This document shows, piece by piece, positions 26,255 through 34,562 of a DNA stretch of 64,000 bases. Made by a program: the position numbers and the translations under genes. This DNA is from Streptomyces sp. NBC_00190 (GTDB lineage Bacteria; Actinomycetota; Actinomycetes; Streptomycetales; Streptomycetaceae): positions 8,370,001 to 8,434,000 of the forward strand of contig NZ_CP108131.1 of NCBI RefSeq assembly GCF_036203305.1, in the 5' to 3' direction. The notes beneath the pieces were generated by a model, which saw only the letters and a program-made list of their open reading frames with translations, had not been told where the DNA came from and did no database searches. How positions within the stretch are numbered: the stretch's first letter is position 1; the number at the start of each line of letters is the position of its first letter.

Positions 26255-28305
26255 GCTCCGTGCCGCAGACGAGGTCGACCGGCGGCGGCCCTGCCGTGGA
26301 GCAACCGGCCACTGACACGGACAGCGTGGCCGGATGGCTCGAGCGAAACGCCCGCGCCTTTCCCGACAAGCCGGCCGTCATCCACCCCGACGGCCTTAAC
26401 TCCGGCAGTTACGCCACCATCACCTACGGCGAGTTGCAGCAGACGGTCGAGGAGCTGGCCCGCGGATTCCGGCGCGCCGGGATCACCCGGGGCACCAGGA
26501 CGGTGCTGATGGCCCCACCCGGGCCGGAGCTGTTCGCCCTCTGCTTCGCGCTGTTCCGGGTCGGGGCCGTGCCCGTCGTCGTGGATCCCGGCATGGGCGT
26601 ACGGCGCATGCTCCACTGCTACCGGGCGGTGGGCGCCGAGGCGTTCATCGGGCCGCCCCTCGCCCAGCTCGTGCGCGTTCTGGGCCGCCGTACCTTCGCC
26701 GGGGTACGCGTGCCCGTCACCCTGGGACGGCGCCGGCTCGGCCGCGGCCACACACTGGCCGCGCTGCGCACCACCCCCGCAACCGGGAGTCATACGGACG
26801 CGGCGGCACTGACCGGCGGGGACGACCTGCTGATGATCGGCTTCACCACCGGAAGCACGGGCCCCGCCAAGGGAGTCGAATACACCCACCGCATGGCGTT
26901 GTCCATCGCCCGCCAGATAGAAGCCGTCCACGGCCGCACCCGCGACGACGTATCCCTGGTCACGCTGCCCTTCTACGGAGTGCTCGACCTCGTCTACGGA
27001 TCCACCCTGGTCCTCGCGCCGCTGGCCCCCGCCCGGGTCGCCCAGGCGGACCCGGCGCTGCTCGTGGACGCGCTGGAACGATTCCGCGTCACCACGATGT
27101 TCGCCTCGCCTGCCCTGTTGCGGAACCTGGCCGGTCACCTCACCGGATCCGCCCGCGGCCGCCACCCGCTGCCCGACCTGCGCTGCGTCGTCTCCGGCGG
27201 GGCCCCGGTGCCCGACGCGGTAGTGGCCGCGCTGCGCCGCGTACTCGACGAGAAGGCGAAGATCCATGTGACCTACGGGGCCACGGAGGTACTGCCGATC
27301 ACCTCGATCGAGGCGGCCGAGATCCTCGGCGACGACGACGTCGAATTCAACCGCGAAGCCAGCGGTACCGCGGCCCGCGCCGCCGCGGGCGAAGGGACCT
27401 GTGTCGGTCGACCCGTCCCCGGCACCCGCGTGACCATCGCCCCCGTCACCGACGGCCCGCTCGCCCGCCTGGACTCCACAACCAGCCTGTCGGCCGGGCG
27501 CGTCGGCGAGATCCTGGTCCACGGCGACTCCGTCAGCCAGCACTACCACCGAGCACCCCAATCCGACGTCGCGCACAAGGTGACCGAGGAACGCCCCGGC
27601 GGCGAAGACCCCCGAACCTGGCACCGAACCGGCGACCTCGGCCACCTCGACGCCGAAGGACGGCTGTGGTTCTGCGGGCGCACCGCGCAGCGGGTCCGCA
27701 CCGGCTACCGGGACCTGCACACCGTGCGCTGCGAGGGAGTCTTCGACGCCCATCCCCTGGTCCGGCGCACCGCCCTGGTCGGCATCGGGCCGGCTGGCGC
27801 GCAACGGCCCGTCATCTGCGTGGAGACCGAGACCGGGGAGGGCGGGGCAGCGCTCGACGAACGCGCATGGACGAAGCTGGTCGCCGAGCTGCGCACGATG
27901 GCCGAGGCGCACGCCGCGACCACCGGCCTCCAGGAGTTCCTGCGCCACCCCGCTTTCCCCGTGGACATCCGGCACAACGCCAAGATCGGCCGCGAGGAGC
28001 TGGCCCGCTGGGCCGAGCGGCAGCAGGCCCGGTCCGCGTCGTCCCCGGGTCGGCGTGCGGTCCGGATCGTGCCGCTCGCCGGATGGGCGTATCTCGTCGG
28101 CGGGGCCGTGTGGGCCGCGACCGGGGGAGTCCCCGACCTCCCGATGCTGCGGTGGCTGTGGTGGGTCGACGCCTTCCTCAGCATCGGCGTGCACGCCGCG
28201 CAGATCCCGCTCGCGCTGCCGCGCGGCCGGGAGGCCGGACACGGGACCGCCTCCGTGGTCGGGTGCACCATGCTCTACGGCGCGACCTGGTGGCGGGCGC
28301 TGTGA
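26251..28305 (+). CDS. lstC: OleC/LstC-like AMP-dependent beta-lactone synthetase with C-terminal membrane domain
   Basis: A 684-residue acyl-adenylate enzyme. The P-loop-like motif FTTGSTGPAKG lies near residue 200, TYGATEV near 340, the A8-like TWHRTGDLG near 455, and the catalytic Lys in DIRHNAKIGREEL near 577. OleC relatives activate a beta-hydroxy acid with ATP and close a beta-lactone, releasing AMP. The last 85 residues add two or three hydrophobic helices (PLAGWAYLVGGAVWA, ASVVGCTMLYG), which OleC itself lacks, so the enzyme is probably membrane-bound. The GTG start overlaps the lstB stop by GTGA, and its own stop overlaps the next start the same way. Confidence 0.8.
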   Translation: MSSVPQTRSTGGGPAVEQPATDTDSVAGWLERNARAFPDKPAVIHPDGLNSGSYATITYGELQQTVEELARGFRRAGITRGTRTVLMAPPGPELFALCFALFRVGAVPVVVDPGMGVRRMLHCYRAVGAEAFIGPPLAQLVRVLGRRTFAGVRVPVTLGRRRLGRGHTLAALRTTPATGSHTDAAALTGGDDLLMIGFTTGSTGPAKGVEYTHRMALSIARQIEAVHGRTRDDVSLVTLPFYGVLDLVYGSTLVLAPLAPARVAQADPALLVDALERFRVTTMFASPALLRNLAGHLTGSARGRHPLPDLRCVVSGGAPVPDAVVAALRRVLDEKAKIHVTYGATEVLPITSIEAAEILGDDDVEFNREASGTAARAAAGEGTCVGRPVPGTRVTIAPVTDGPLARLDSTTSLSAGRVGEILVHGDSVSQHYHRAPQSDVAHKVTEERPGGEDPRTWHRTGDLGHLDAEGRLWFCGRTAQRVRTGYRDLHTVRCEGVFDAHPLVRRTALVGIGPAGAQRPVICVETETGEGGAALDERAWTKLVAELRTMAEAHAATTGLQEFLRHPAFPVDIRHNAKIGREELARWAERQQARSASSPGRRAVRIVPLAGWAYLVGGAVWAATGGVPDLPMLRWLWWVDAFLSIGVHAAQIPLALPRGREAGHGTASVVGCTMLYGATWWRAL

Positions 28306-29444
28306 AGATCCTGGTCACCGGAGCATCCGGATTCCTGGGCGGGCACCTGGTCGACGGCGCCCTGCGCCAGGGCCATCGGGTCCGCGCCCTCGTACGGCCT
28401 GGCAGCGATGCCGTACGGCTGCGCTCCCTGCCCGGCGTCGAGGTCGTCACCGGCGACCTCACCGACGATGGTTCGCTCGGGCGGGCGGCACAGGGCTGCG
28501 AGGCGGTCCTGCACAGCGCGGCTCGGGTCGTCGACCACGGCAGCCGCGCGCAGTTCGAGGCCGCCAACGTCACCGGCACGCAGCGGCTGCTGGCAGCAGC
28601 GAGGTCGGCGGGGGCGCGGCGGTTCGTGTTCGTGTCCAGCCCGAGCGCGCTGATGCGGGTACGGGAGGGCGACCGTCTCAGTATCGACGAGAGCACCCCG
28701 TACCCGGAGCGGTGGTTCAACCACTACTGCGAGACGAAGGCGATCGCCGAACAGTACGTACGGGCGGCCGACGGGCCGGAGTTCACCACCTGCGCCGTAC
28801 GGCCGCGCGGCATCTGGGGGCCGCGCGACCACGCCGGATTCCTGCCACGCATGGTCGACGCTATGCGCGCGGGCCGACTGCCCGACCTGTCGGGCGGCAA
28901 ACGGGTGCTGGTCTCGCTCTGCCACGTCGACAACGCGGTGGACGCCTGTATGCGGGCCGCGCTCGCCCCCGCCGGCCGGGTCGGCGGCAAGGCCTACTTC
29001 GTCGTGGACCGCGAGGAGACGGACCTGTGGCCGTTCCTGGCCCGGGTTGGTGCCCTCTTCGACTGCCCGCCGCCCGCTCCGCGCATCCCGCTCGTCCTCG
29101 GCCGCGGGATGGCCGCGGCGGTCGAGACGGGCTGGCACCTGCGCCGCCGGTCCGCGGGCAGCGGCAGCGGCCCAGGAGGCGGTACGGACGCGGCTCCGCC
29201 CCTGAGCCGCTACATGATGGCGCTGCTGACCCGCTCGGCGACGTACGACACCCATGCCGCCCGACACGACCTCGGCTACGCGGCTCCGCGCACCCAGGCC
29301 GACGGGCTGCGAGCACTGCAGGAGTGGGTGACGGCGCTGGGCGGCATCGCGGCCTGGACCGCCGGCCCGGCCGCCTGGACCGGCACCACCGCATCGGCTG
29401 GCCCCACACCCGACCACACCGAACAAGGAAGCACGCAGTCATGA
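28302..29444 (+). CDS. lstD: OleD/LstD-like NAD(P)-dependent 3-ketoacyl reductase
   Basis: This 380-residue extended SDR is of the 3-beta-hydroxysteroid dehydrogenase type. The Rossmann motif TGASGFLGGH is at residues 6-15, VVTGDLTDDGS near 50, VSSPSAL near 110, and the catalytic Tyr142-x3-Lys146 in HYCETKAIAE. It should reduce the beta-keto acid made by the thiolase pair before lactone closure. GTGA overlaps connect it to lstC. The stop overlaps the NRPS start (ATGA). The C-terminal 60 residues are Ala/Thr/Gly-rich and probably disordered. Confidence 0.8.
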   Translation: MKILVTGASGFLGGHLVDGALRQGHRVRALVRPGSDAVRLRSLPGVEVVTGDLTDDGSLGRAAQGCEAVLHSAARVVDHGSRAQFEAANVTGTQRLLAAARSAGARRFVFVSSPSALMRVREGDRLSIDESTPYPERWFNHYCETKAIAEQYVRAADGPEFTTCAVRPRGIWGPRDHAGFLPRMVDAMRAGRLPDLSGGKRVLVSLCHVDNAVDACMRAALAPAGRVGGKAYFVVDREETDLWPFLARVGALFDCPPPAPRIPLVLGRGMAAAVETGWHLRRRSAGSGSGPGGGTDAAPPLSRYMMALLTRSATYDTHAARHDLGYAAPRTQADGLRALQEWVTALGGIAAWTAGPAAWTGTTASAGPTPDHTEQGSTQS

Positions 29445-32400
29445 CATCCCATCAGGTCGATGCCGGCACCCGTGCCGGTACCGGTGCCGACGCCCGCTAC
29501 CGGCGTCCGGTATCGCCCACCGAACGCCTCTACCTCTCCGCCGGTGATGCCCGCGGGACCATGGCCCTGCGCATCGTCGTCGAGGGTAACGGCGCACCCG
29601 AACCCAAGCACTTCCAGGCAGCCCTGGCACAGTCCGCCGAGTCCTGCCCGGGGTCGCGGCTCGTGCGCGCCGGGGCGATGTGGAGCGCCGAAGGGCCGTC
29701 GCCGCAGGTGCGGTACGACGTACCGCGCGCCGGTGCGTACGCCGACTCGGCGCCGGGGACGGTCGAGTTGCCTGCCGAGCCGTCGCGGCGAGCGGAGCCG
29801 CCGGGCTGCGAGGTGCTGATCGTGCCCGGCGTGGACGGGAAGGCGACCACCACCGTCGTCTTCAGCGCCTCGCACGCCATGATGGACGGTCACGGCGCCC
29901 TGACCTGGGTACGGGAGGTCTTCCGAGCCCTGCGCGGCGAGCCCGCCCGGCCCGCGCTCGACGCGGACACCGACGCCGGGCTGCTGCGCCGGCTCTGCAG
30001 CACCGGGCCGCGGCCCACGCCGAGTCCTCCCCGCCGCTCCCCGCTCGGCACGGGCAGCCGCGACAGCCGCCCGCTCCGGACGCTGTGGCTGCGCCGCACC
30101 CTGCCCGGCCGCCATCCCGCGCTCACGGCCCGCCTCGCCCAGGCACTGACCGACGCCGCACGGCTCGACACCCGTGTTATGGTCCCCGTCGACCTGCGCC
30201 GCCACTGCCCCGGGATCGAGGCCACGGGCAACCTGAGTCTGCCGCTGTTCCTGGACCTGCGCCCGGGGGCGGACTGGACGGCCGCGCACACCCGCCTGCT
30301 GACCGCCCTGGCCGAGGGCCGCGAACTCGCCGCCGGATTCGAGACGGCCCTCGCGCCACTGCCGCTGCCCGTGACCGCCGCTCTGCTGCGCACAGCCCAG
30401 GCCGTGGCGTCACGTACCGACCGGCACCTCGCTTCGGCCGTCGTCTCCCACCTCGGCCGCCTGGACCTGGCGGAACTCTCCGGCGGCGGCTTCACGGCGT
30501 CCACGGCCTACGCGCTGCCGGTGCATGCCCCGCTGGTCCCGCTCTCCCTCGTCGCCGCCGAGAGCGGGACGGCGACCGAGATCACGCTCGGCGTCCGCGG
30601 CGGGGGCCGGGACCTCGAGGCCCGCGCCGCGGAGTTGCTGGACACGGTCCTGGCCGGCTTCGAAGCCGAGGACATGGCCGCGAGGGTCCGCCGGGCCAGG
30701 CCCGATGCCCAAGCGGGCGGCGTGCTCGCGGTGTCGCATGAAGCCCGGTCAGCGACGCCGGCGCGACTCTGCCCGGGCACCGCAACCGGCTCCGGCGGTC
30801 GGGCGACCACTCCAGCGACCGCATCTCCTGTCGCGTCGGCGCCGATTCCGGCGCACGGTCCCGTCGGAGCGGACGCCTCGGCCACGGGCCCCGCACCACA
30901 GGCGGCGCAGCCGGATCCGGCGGCTGTCCCGGACTCGAATCCGGCGGCCGTCCTGGATCCGGCGGCCGCCGAGCTCACCGTCGTGGACGCCTTCCGCGCC
31001 CAGGCCGCCCGCACCCCCGATGCGCTCGCGCTCGACGGGCCCGAGGGCGTGGTCACGTACGCCGAACTCGACCGGCGCTCCGACGCCGTCGCGGCCTGGC
31101 TCGCGCGGCGCGGCGTAGGGCGCGAGGACCTGGTGGGGCTGGTCGTCGACCGCACGTCCGCCGGAGTGTGCGCCCTGTGGGGCATCCTCAAGGCGGGCGC
31201 CGCCTACGTCCCGCTCGACCCCGGCCATCCCGGCGCACGGATCAGAGAGATCCTCCAGGGATCCGCCGTCGCTCTCTGCCTGACCGGGCGACACCTGGCC
31301 GAGGAACTCGCCCCCTTCGTACCCGGGACCCTGCTCGCGGTCGAGGACCTCCTCGACGCTCCTTCTCCTGCCCCTGGCCCGGACACAGGCGCGGAGGGCG
31401 CTCGCGAGGTGCGTGCTGCCGGCCCCGCCGCCGCAGCAGACGTGCGGCCCGAGGACCTCGCGTACGTCATCCACACCTCCGGTTCCACCGGCCGCCCCAA
31501 GGGCGTGCAGATCGAACACGGAAGCCTCATGGGATTCGTCCGCTGGATGACCGGCGTCTGCCGGGTCACCGGTCGCACGCGCTTCGGCTTCGCCTCCTCC
31601 TACGCATTCGACATCTCGTGCTTCCCCCTCTTCCTGCCGCTGCTGGCTGGCGGTACGGCCGTCCTCGCCCCCGGCACGCCCTCACCCGCCGCCCTGCGCG
31701 AGCTCGTCGCCGAGCACCGCGCGGACACCCTTGCGCTCACGCCCTCCCACCTTGCCCTCCTCGGCGCCGCGGGCAGCGGTCCCACGCACTGCCTGCGCAC
31801 CCTGCTGCTGGGCGGCGAGCCCCTCACCCCCACCGCCGTACGGTTCGCACACGCCGCATTCGGGGCTGATTGCCGTGTCATCAACGCCTACGGGCCCACC
31901 GAGGCGACCGTCGCCGTGCTCGCCCACACCGTGGACGGCGGCGAGATCGGCGCCACCGTCCCGATCGGCCTCCCCGGCCCGTACGCCCGGGTCGACCTCG
32001 TCACCGACGACGAGATCATCGGCAGCGGACCGGGCAATACCGGCCGCACCGGCGAGATCGTTGTACGCGGGGTCCAGGTGGCCCGCGGCTACCTAGGGCC
32101 GCCCGACGGCCGTCCCTCACCCTTCACCACCGGCCCCGACGGCGTCCGCGCCTATCGCACCGGTGACCTCGGACGCCGCCTGGCCGACGGCTCCGTCGAG
32201 TTCGCCGGGCGCATCGACGAGCAGGTGAAGATCGCCGGGCACCGCGTCGACCCCGCCGAGGTCGTCGCCGCCCTCGAAACCCACACAGCCGTCCACCGCG
32301 CTGTCGTCGTGCCCCGTCGCCGCCCGCACTCCACGGCGGCAGTGCTCTGTGCATACGTCCTGCCGGACGCCACCGTTGACCCCGCGGTACGCGCGGATCT

Positions 32401-32827
32401 GGCCCGAGCCCTGCGGACCGAGCTGACCCGGACACTCCCCGCGTACCTCGTCCCCGCCCATGTCGTCGTGATCGACACACTGCCCAGCACGGTCAGCGGT
32501 AAGGCCGATCTCGACGCCTTCCCGGACCCCTTCGCCCACACCACGCCAGCCGCACCCCTACCCGTCACCCTGGAGGCGCGGGTCAGGCACCATTGGGCGG
32601 AGATCCTCGGCGTCGACGGCGCATTGCTGTCGGCGGACTCCGACTTCCACGCCCTCGGCGGCGATTCCCTGGCCCTCGTCGAGATGCTCACCGCCGTCTC
32701 CTCGGACCTGCTGACCCGCGGTCAGGCCCAGCGGTTCACAGGCCGTCTCGACTGCCTCGTACGAAACCTGACGCTCGAGCAGGTCTGCGAACACCTGGCC
32801 GCCGCCCGCGAGGAGGCCGCCGCATGA
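29441..32827 (+). CDS. lstE: Single-module NRPS C-A-T (LstE-like)
   Basis: The 1128-residue protein has a condensation-type domain (1-430) with the active motif HAMMDGHG near 146. A Pro/Ala-rich linker of about 80 residues follows. The adenylation domain (about 515-980) has [20 protein letters not shown] and YRTGDLGRR. The carrier domain has the phosphopantetheine Ser in LGGDSLAL near 1073. In the lipstatin model it loads one amino acid and the C domain esterifies it to the beta-lactone hydroxyl. Lined up by eye against GrsA, the specificity pocket is DIFALGAVA, which I cannot match to leucine or any textbook residue. There is no thioesterase, as expected for ester transfer. Confidence 0.8.
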   Translation: MTSHQVDAGTRAGTGADARYRRPVSPTERLYLSAGDARGTMALRIVVEGNGAPEPKHFQAALAQSAESCPGSRLVRAGAMWSAEGPSPQVRYDVPRAGAYADSAPGTVELPAEPSRRAEPPGCEVLIVPGVDGKATTTVVFSASHAMMDGHGALTWVREVFRALRGEPARPALDADTDAGLLRRLCSTGPRPTPSPPRRSPLGTGSRDSRPLRTLWLRRTLPGRHPALTARLAQALTDAARLDTRVMVPVDLRRHCPGIEATGNLSLPLFLDLRPGADWTAAHTRLLTALAEGRELAAGFETALAPLPLPVTAALLRTAQAVASRTDRHLASAVVSHLGRLDLAELSGGGFTASTAYALPVHAPLVPLSLVAAESGTATEITLGVRGGGRDLEARAAELLDTVLAGFEAEDMAARVRRARPDAQAGGVLAVSHEARSATPARLCPGTATGSGGRATTPATASPVASAPIPAHGPVGADASATGPAPQAAQPDPAAVPDSNPAAVLDPAAAELTVVDAFRAQAARTPDALALDGPEGVVTYAELDRRSDAVAAWLARRGVGREDLVGLVVDRTSAGVCALWGILKAGAAYVPLDPGHPGARIREILQGSAVALCLTGRHLAEELAPFVPGTLLAVEDLLDAPSPAPGPDTGAEGAREVRAAGPAAAADVRPEDLAYVIHTSGSTGRPKGVQIEHGSLMGFVRWMTGVCRVTGRTRFGFASSYAFDISCFPLFLPLLAGGTAVLAPGTPSPAALRELVAEHRADTLALTPSHLALLGAAGSGPTHCLRTLLLGGEPLTPTAVRFAHAAFGADCRVINAYGPTEATVAVLAHTVDGGEIGATVPIGLPGPYARVDLVTDDEIIGSGPGNTGRTGEIVVRGVQVARGYLGPPDGRPSPFTTGPDGVRAYRTGDLGRRLADGSVEFAGRIDEQVKIAGHRVDPAEVVAALETHTAVHRAVVVPRRRPHSTAAVLCAYVLPDATVDPAVRADLARALRTELTRTLPAYLVPAHVVVIDTLPSTVSGKADLDAFPDPFAHTTPAAPLPVTLEARVRHHWAEILGVDGALLSADSDFHALGGDSLALVEMLTAVSSDLLTRGQAQRFTGRLDCLVRNLTLEQVCEHLAAAREEAAA

Positions 32828-33624
32828 TCTTCGTCGGAGAGGGAGCCCTGCTCCGCCGCGCCGTCACCCACGCGGCCACCCGCGGCCACCCGGTCGACCT
32901 GGTCTGCTCCGCCGACCCGCTGGACGCCGCGGCCGCCGACGCACCCCACCTCGCGGCGGCGGACATCAACGCCCACGCCGGCACGCTGGCCCGGGCCTGC
33001 ACCGACGGCATCGTCTGGTCCCTCAACAACCGGCAGATCTTCCGGGAGCCCCTGCTCCGGGTCGACGGCCTGCGCATTCTCAACATCCACAACGGTCTGC
33101 TGCCGCGACATCGCGGACTGCCTTCCGTAGCCGTCCTGTTCGCCCTGCTGCACGGCGACACGGAGTACGGCGTCACCGTCCACGAGGTTGACGCCGGCAT
33201 CGACACCGGTCCGGTTCTGGCCGAACACCGCTTCCCCGTTGGGCCTGAGGACCGCTACCACGAGGTCATGCTCCGCGGCATCCGCGCCTGCCACGCCCTC
33301 TTCGAGCAGATCCTCCCGGCCGTCGCCGCCGGAACCGCCCACCCTGCACGCGCTGCGGCGGCGGAACCGTCCGCGTACTACGGCCTGCGCGCCCTGGACC
33401 GGCTCGGCGCCTATCGCGACCACCCCGCCTACGCCCGCGCTACCGACCTCGGCCCCTTCGCCGCCCATGCTCACGAGTTCACAAGGGCGCTGCTCCGGCT
33501 GTCCTCACCGGCTTCGACCCCAGGAGGGCCACCGGCGGGCTCGGCTTGTTCACTCCCGACCACGGCCTCAGCCCCGGTTCGCCCGCCTTCTCCTCGGGGC
33601 CTTGACCCAAGGCCGGGTAGTTAA
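32824..33624 (+). CDS. lstF: Formyltransferase (LstF-like)
   Basis: The 266-residue protein is related to methionyl-tRNA formyltransferase. The catalytic region is [12 protein letters not shown] (about 86-97) with the Asn-x-His pair, followed by [13 protein letters not shown], whose Asp is the third catalytic residue. It should transfer a formyl group from 10-formyl-tetrahydrofolate to the amino acid of the lipstatin-type product. The ATG overlaps the NRPS stop (ATGA). After EFTRALLRL the last 35-40 residues are low-complexity and Pro/Ser-rich. They may be junk added where the neighbouring IS4-type fragment joined. Confidence 0.8.
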   Translation: MIFVGEGALLRRAVTHAATRGHPVDLVCSADPLDAAAADAPHLAAADINAHAGTLARACTDGIVWSLNNRQIFREPLLRVDGLRILNIHNGLLPRHRGLPSVAVLFALLHGDTEYGVTVHEVDAGIDTGPVLAEHRFPVGPEDRYHEVMLRGIRACHALFEQILPAVAAGTAHPARAAAAEPSAYYGLRALDRLGAYRDHPAYARATDLGPFAAHAHEFTRALLRLSSPASTPGGPPAGSACSLPTTASAPVRPPSPRGLDPRPGS

Positions 33625-34511
33625 CGTATTTGTACTGGTGGCAAGGGTTTTGGGCTGGCGAAGGTGGCGGGTACGGTCTTGGTGATGAGTCCTTGTGCTG
33701 CCCATCTGTCGAGTTGCCGGTACATCGTGCTCACGGTGATGTCGCCGGGATGGCGGGCCAGGTCGCGGGTGCGCCAGTGACGGTCTGGGTCTGCCTGAAG
33801 GAGCGCGGGGACGCGCTGTTTGCGGCGGCCGGCCAGTGGGGTGTACCGGTCGTCGTGAGAGACCGTCGGTAGGTCTGGCCCGGGTTCAAGGATGGTGATG
33901 TCGAGGCCGGTCACGGTGCGGCTGGCACCCGGACGGCCGTCCTCGAGACGTTCGTCGTAGCGGGACGTCGGCGACTTGACCTCGCGGGTACTGACCCGTT
34001 GGCGTCTGGGCGGGAGGAGGTCGGCCAGCGGTCGGCGCCCGATGTGACCGACCTGGCCGACGGCTGTGGCCGTCACGTCGGCGGCCTGTATGGCCTGGTC
34101 GCGGGTGGTCTGAAAGGCGATGGTGAAGCCGCAGCGGTCCGGGTCGGTGCCGGGGACGGACTCGGCTGCCTCGGCCATCACGCTCCGTAGCACCTGGTAG
34201 AGGGTCAGCAGGGACCACATCTCCTGCTCGACTCCGACAGGGTCTCCCGAGCGCAGAACCCGTCCGTCCATGATCGTGTGGCGGAGCGCGTAGTACGCGG
34301 ATTCGTGTTCCCACCGCTGGCGGTAGAGCCGGACCAGGCCAGACGCAGGGTAGCGGCGGGCATCGGTCAGGGTCGTCACCAGCCGGTAGGAACCGGAGAA
34401 CGTGGTGCCGTCTTCGCAGGTCACGGTGATCTGCGCTTCCACGACCCGAACCGGGAGGGTACCGATCAAATCCGGGGTCAAGGCCCCGGGACCATCGACC
34501 CCCCGGGGCAC
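33621..34511 (-). pseudogene. 5'-truncated IS4-family transposase
   Basis: The 296-codon frame holds the C-terminal half of an IS4-type transposase. It includes the YREK-like signature YRQRWEHESAYYALRHTIMD and the C-terminal regions VGHIGRRPLADLLPPRR and ISTMYRQLDRWAAQG. The N-terminal domain with the first two catalytic Asp residues is missing, so it is inactive. It sits between the ends of two convergent biosynthetic operons and starts 8 bp past the hairpin terminator of the NRPS operon. Confidence 0.65.
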
Positions 34512-34518
34512 CTCAGCT

Positions 34519-34555
34519 CTGCGCCCGGAGCCCGCTGTGGGCGCTCCGGGCGCAG
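34519..34555 (-). terminator. Strong hairpin terminator of the NRPS operon
   Basis: A perfect 13-bp stem (CTGCGCCCGGAGC/GCTCCGGGCGCAG) with an 11-base loop lies 7 bp beyond the stop codon at 34563. There is no clear T-run, which is common for Streptomyces terminators. Confidence 0.75.
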
Positions 34556-34562
34556 CGGTGTG

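Noticed and set aside
24371..28242. Long minus-strand frames of 582 and 669 residues opposite lstA-lstC
   Set aside because: Composition is typical GC-frame shadow, with no motifs; the plus-strand genes carry catalytic residues and overlaps.
28055..29440. Upstream extension of the lstE frame across lstD
   Set aside because: The extension is Arg/Pro-rich nonsense in a different frame from lstD; the ATG at 29441 overlapping the lstD stop is the real start.
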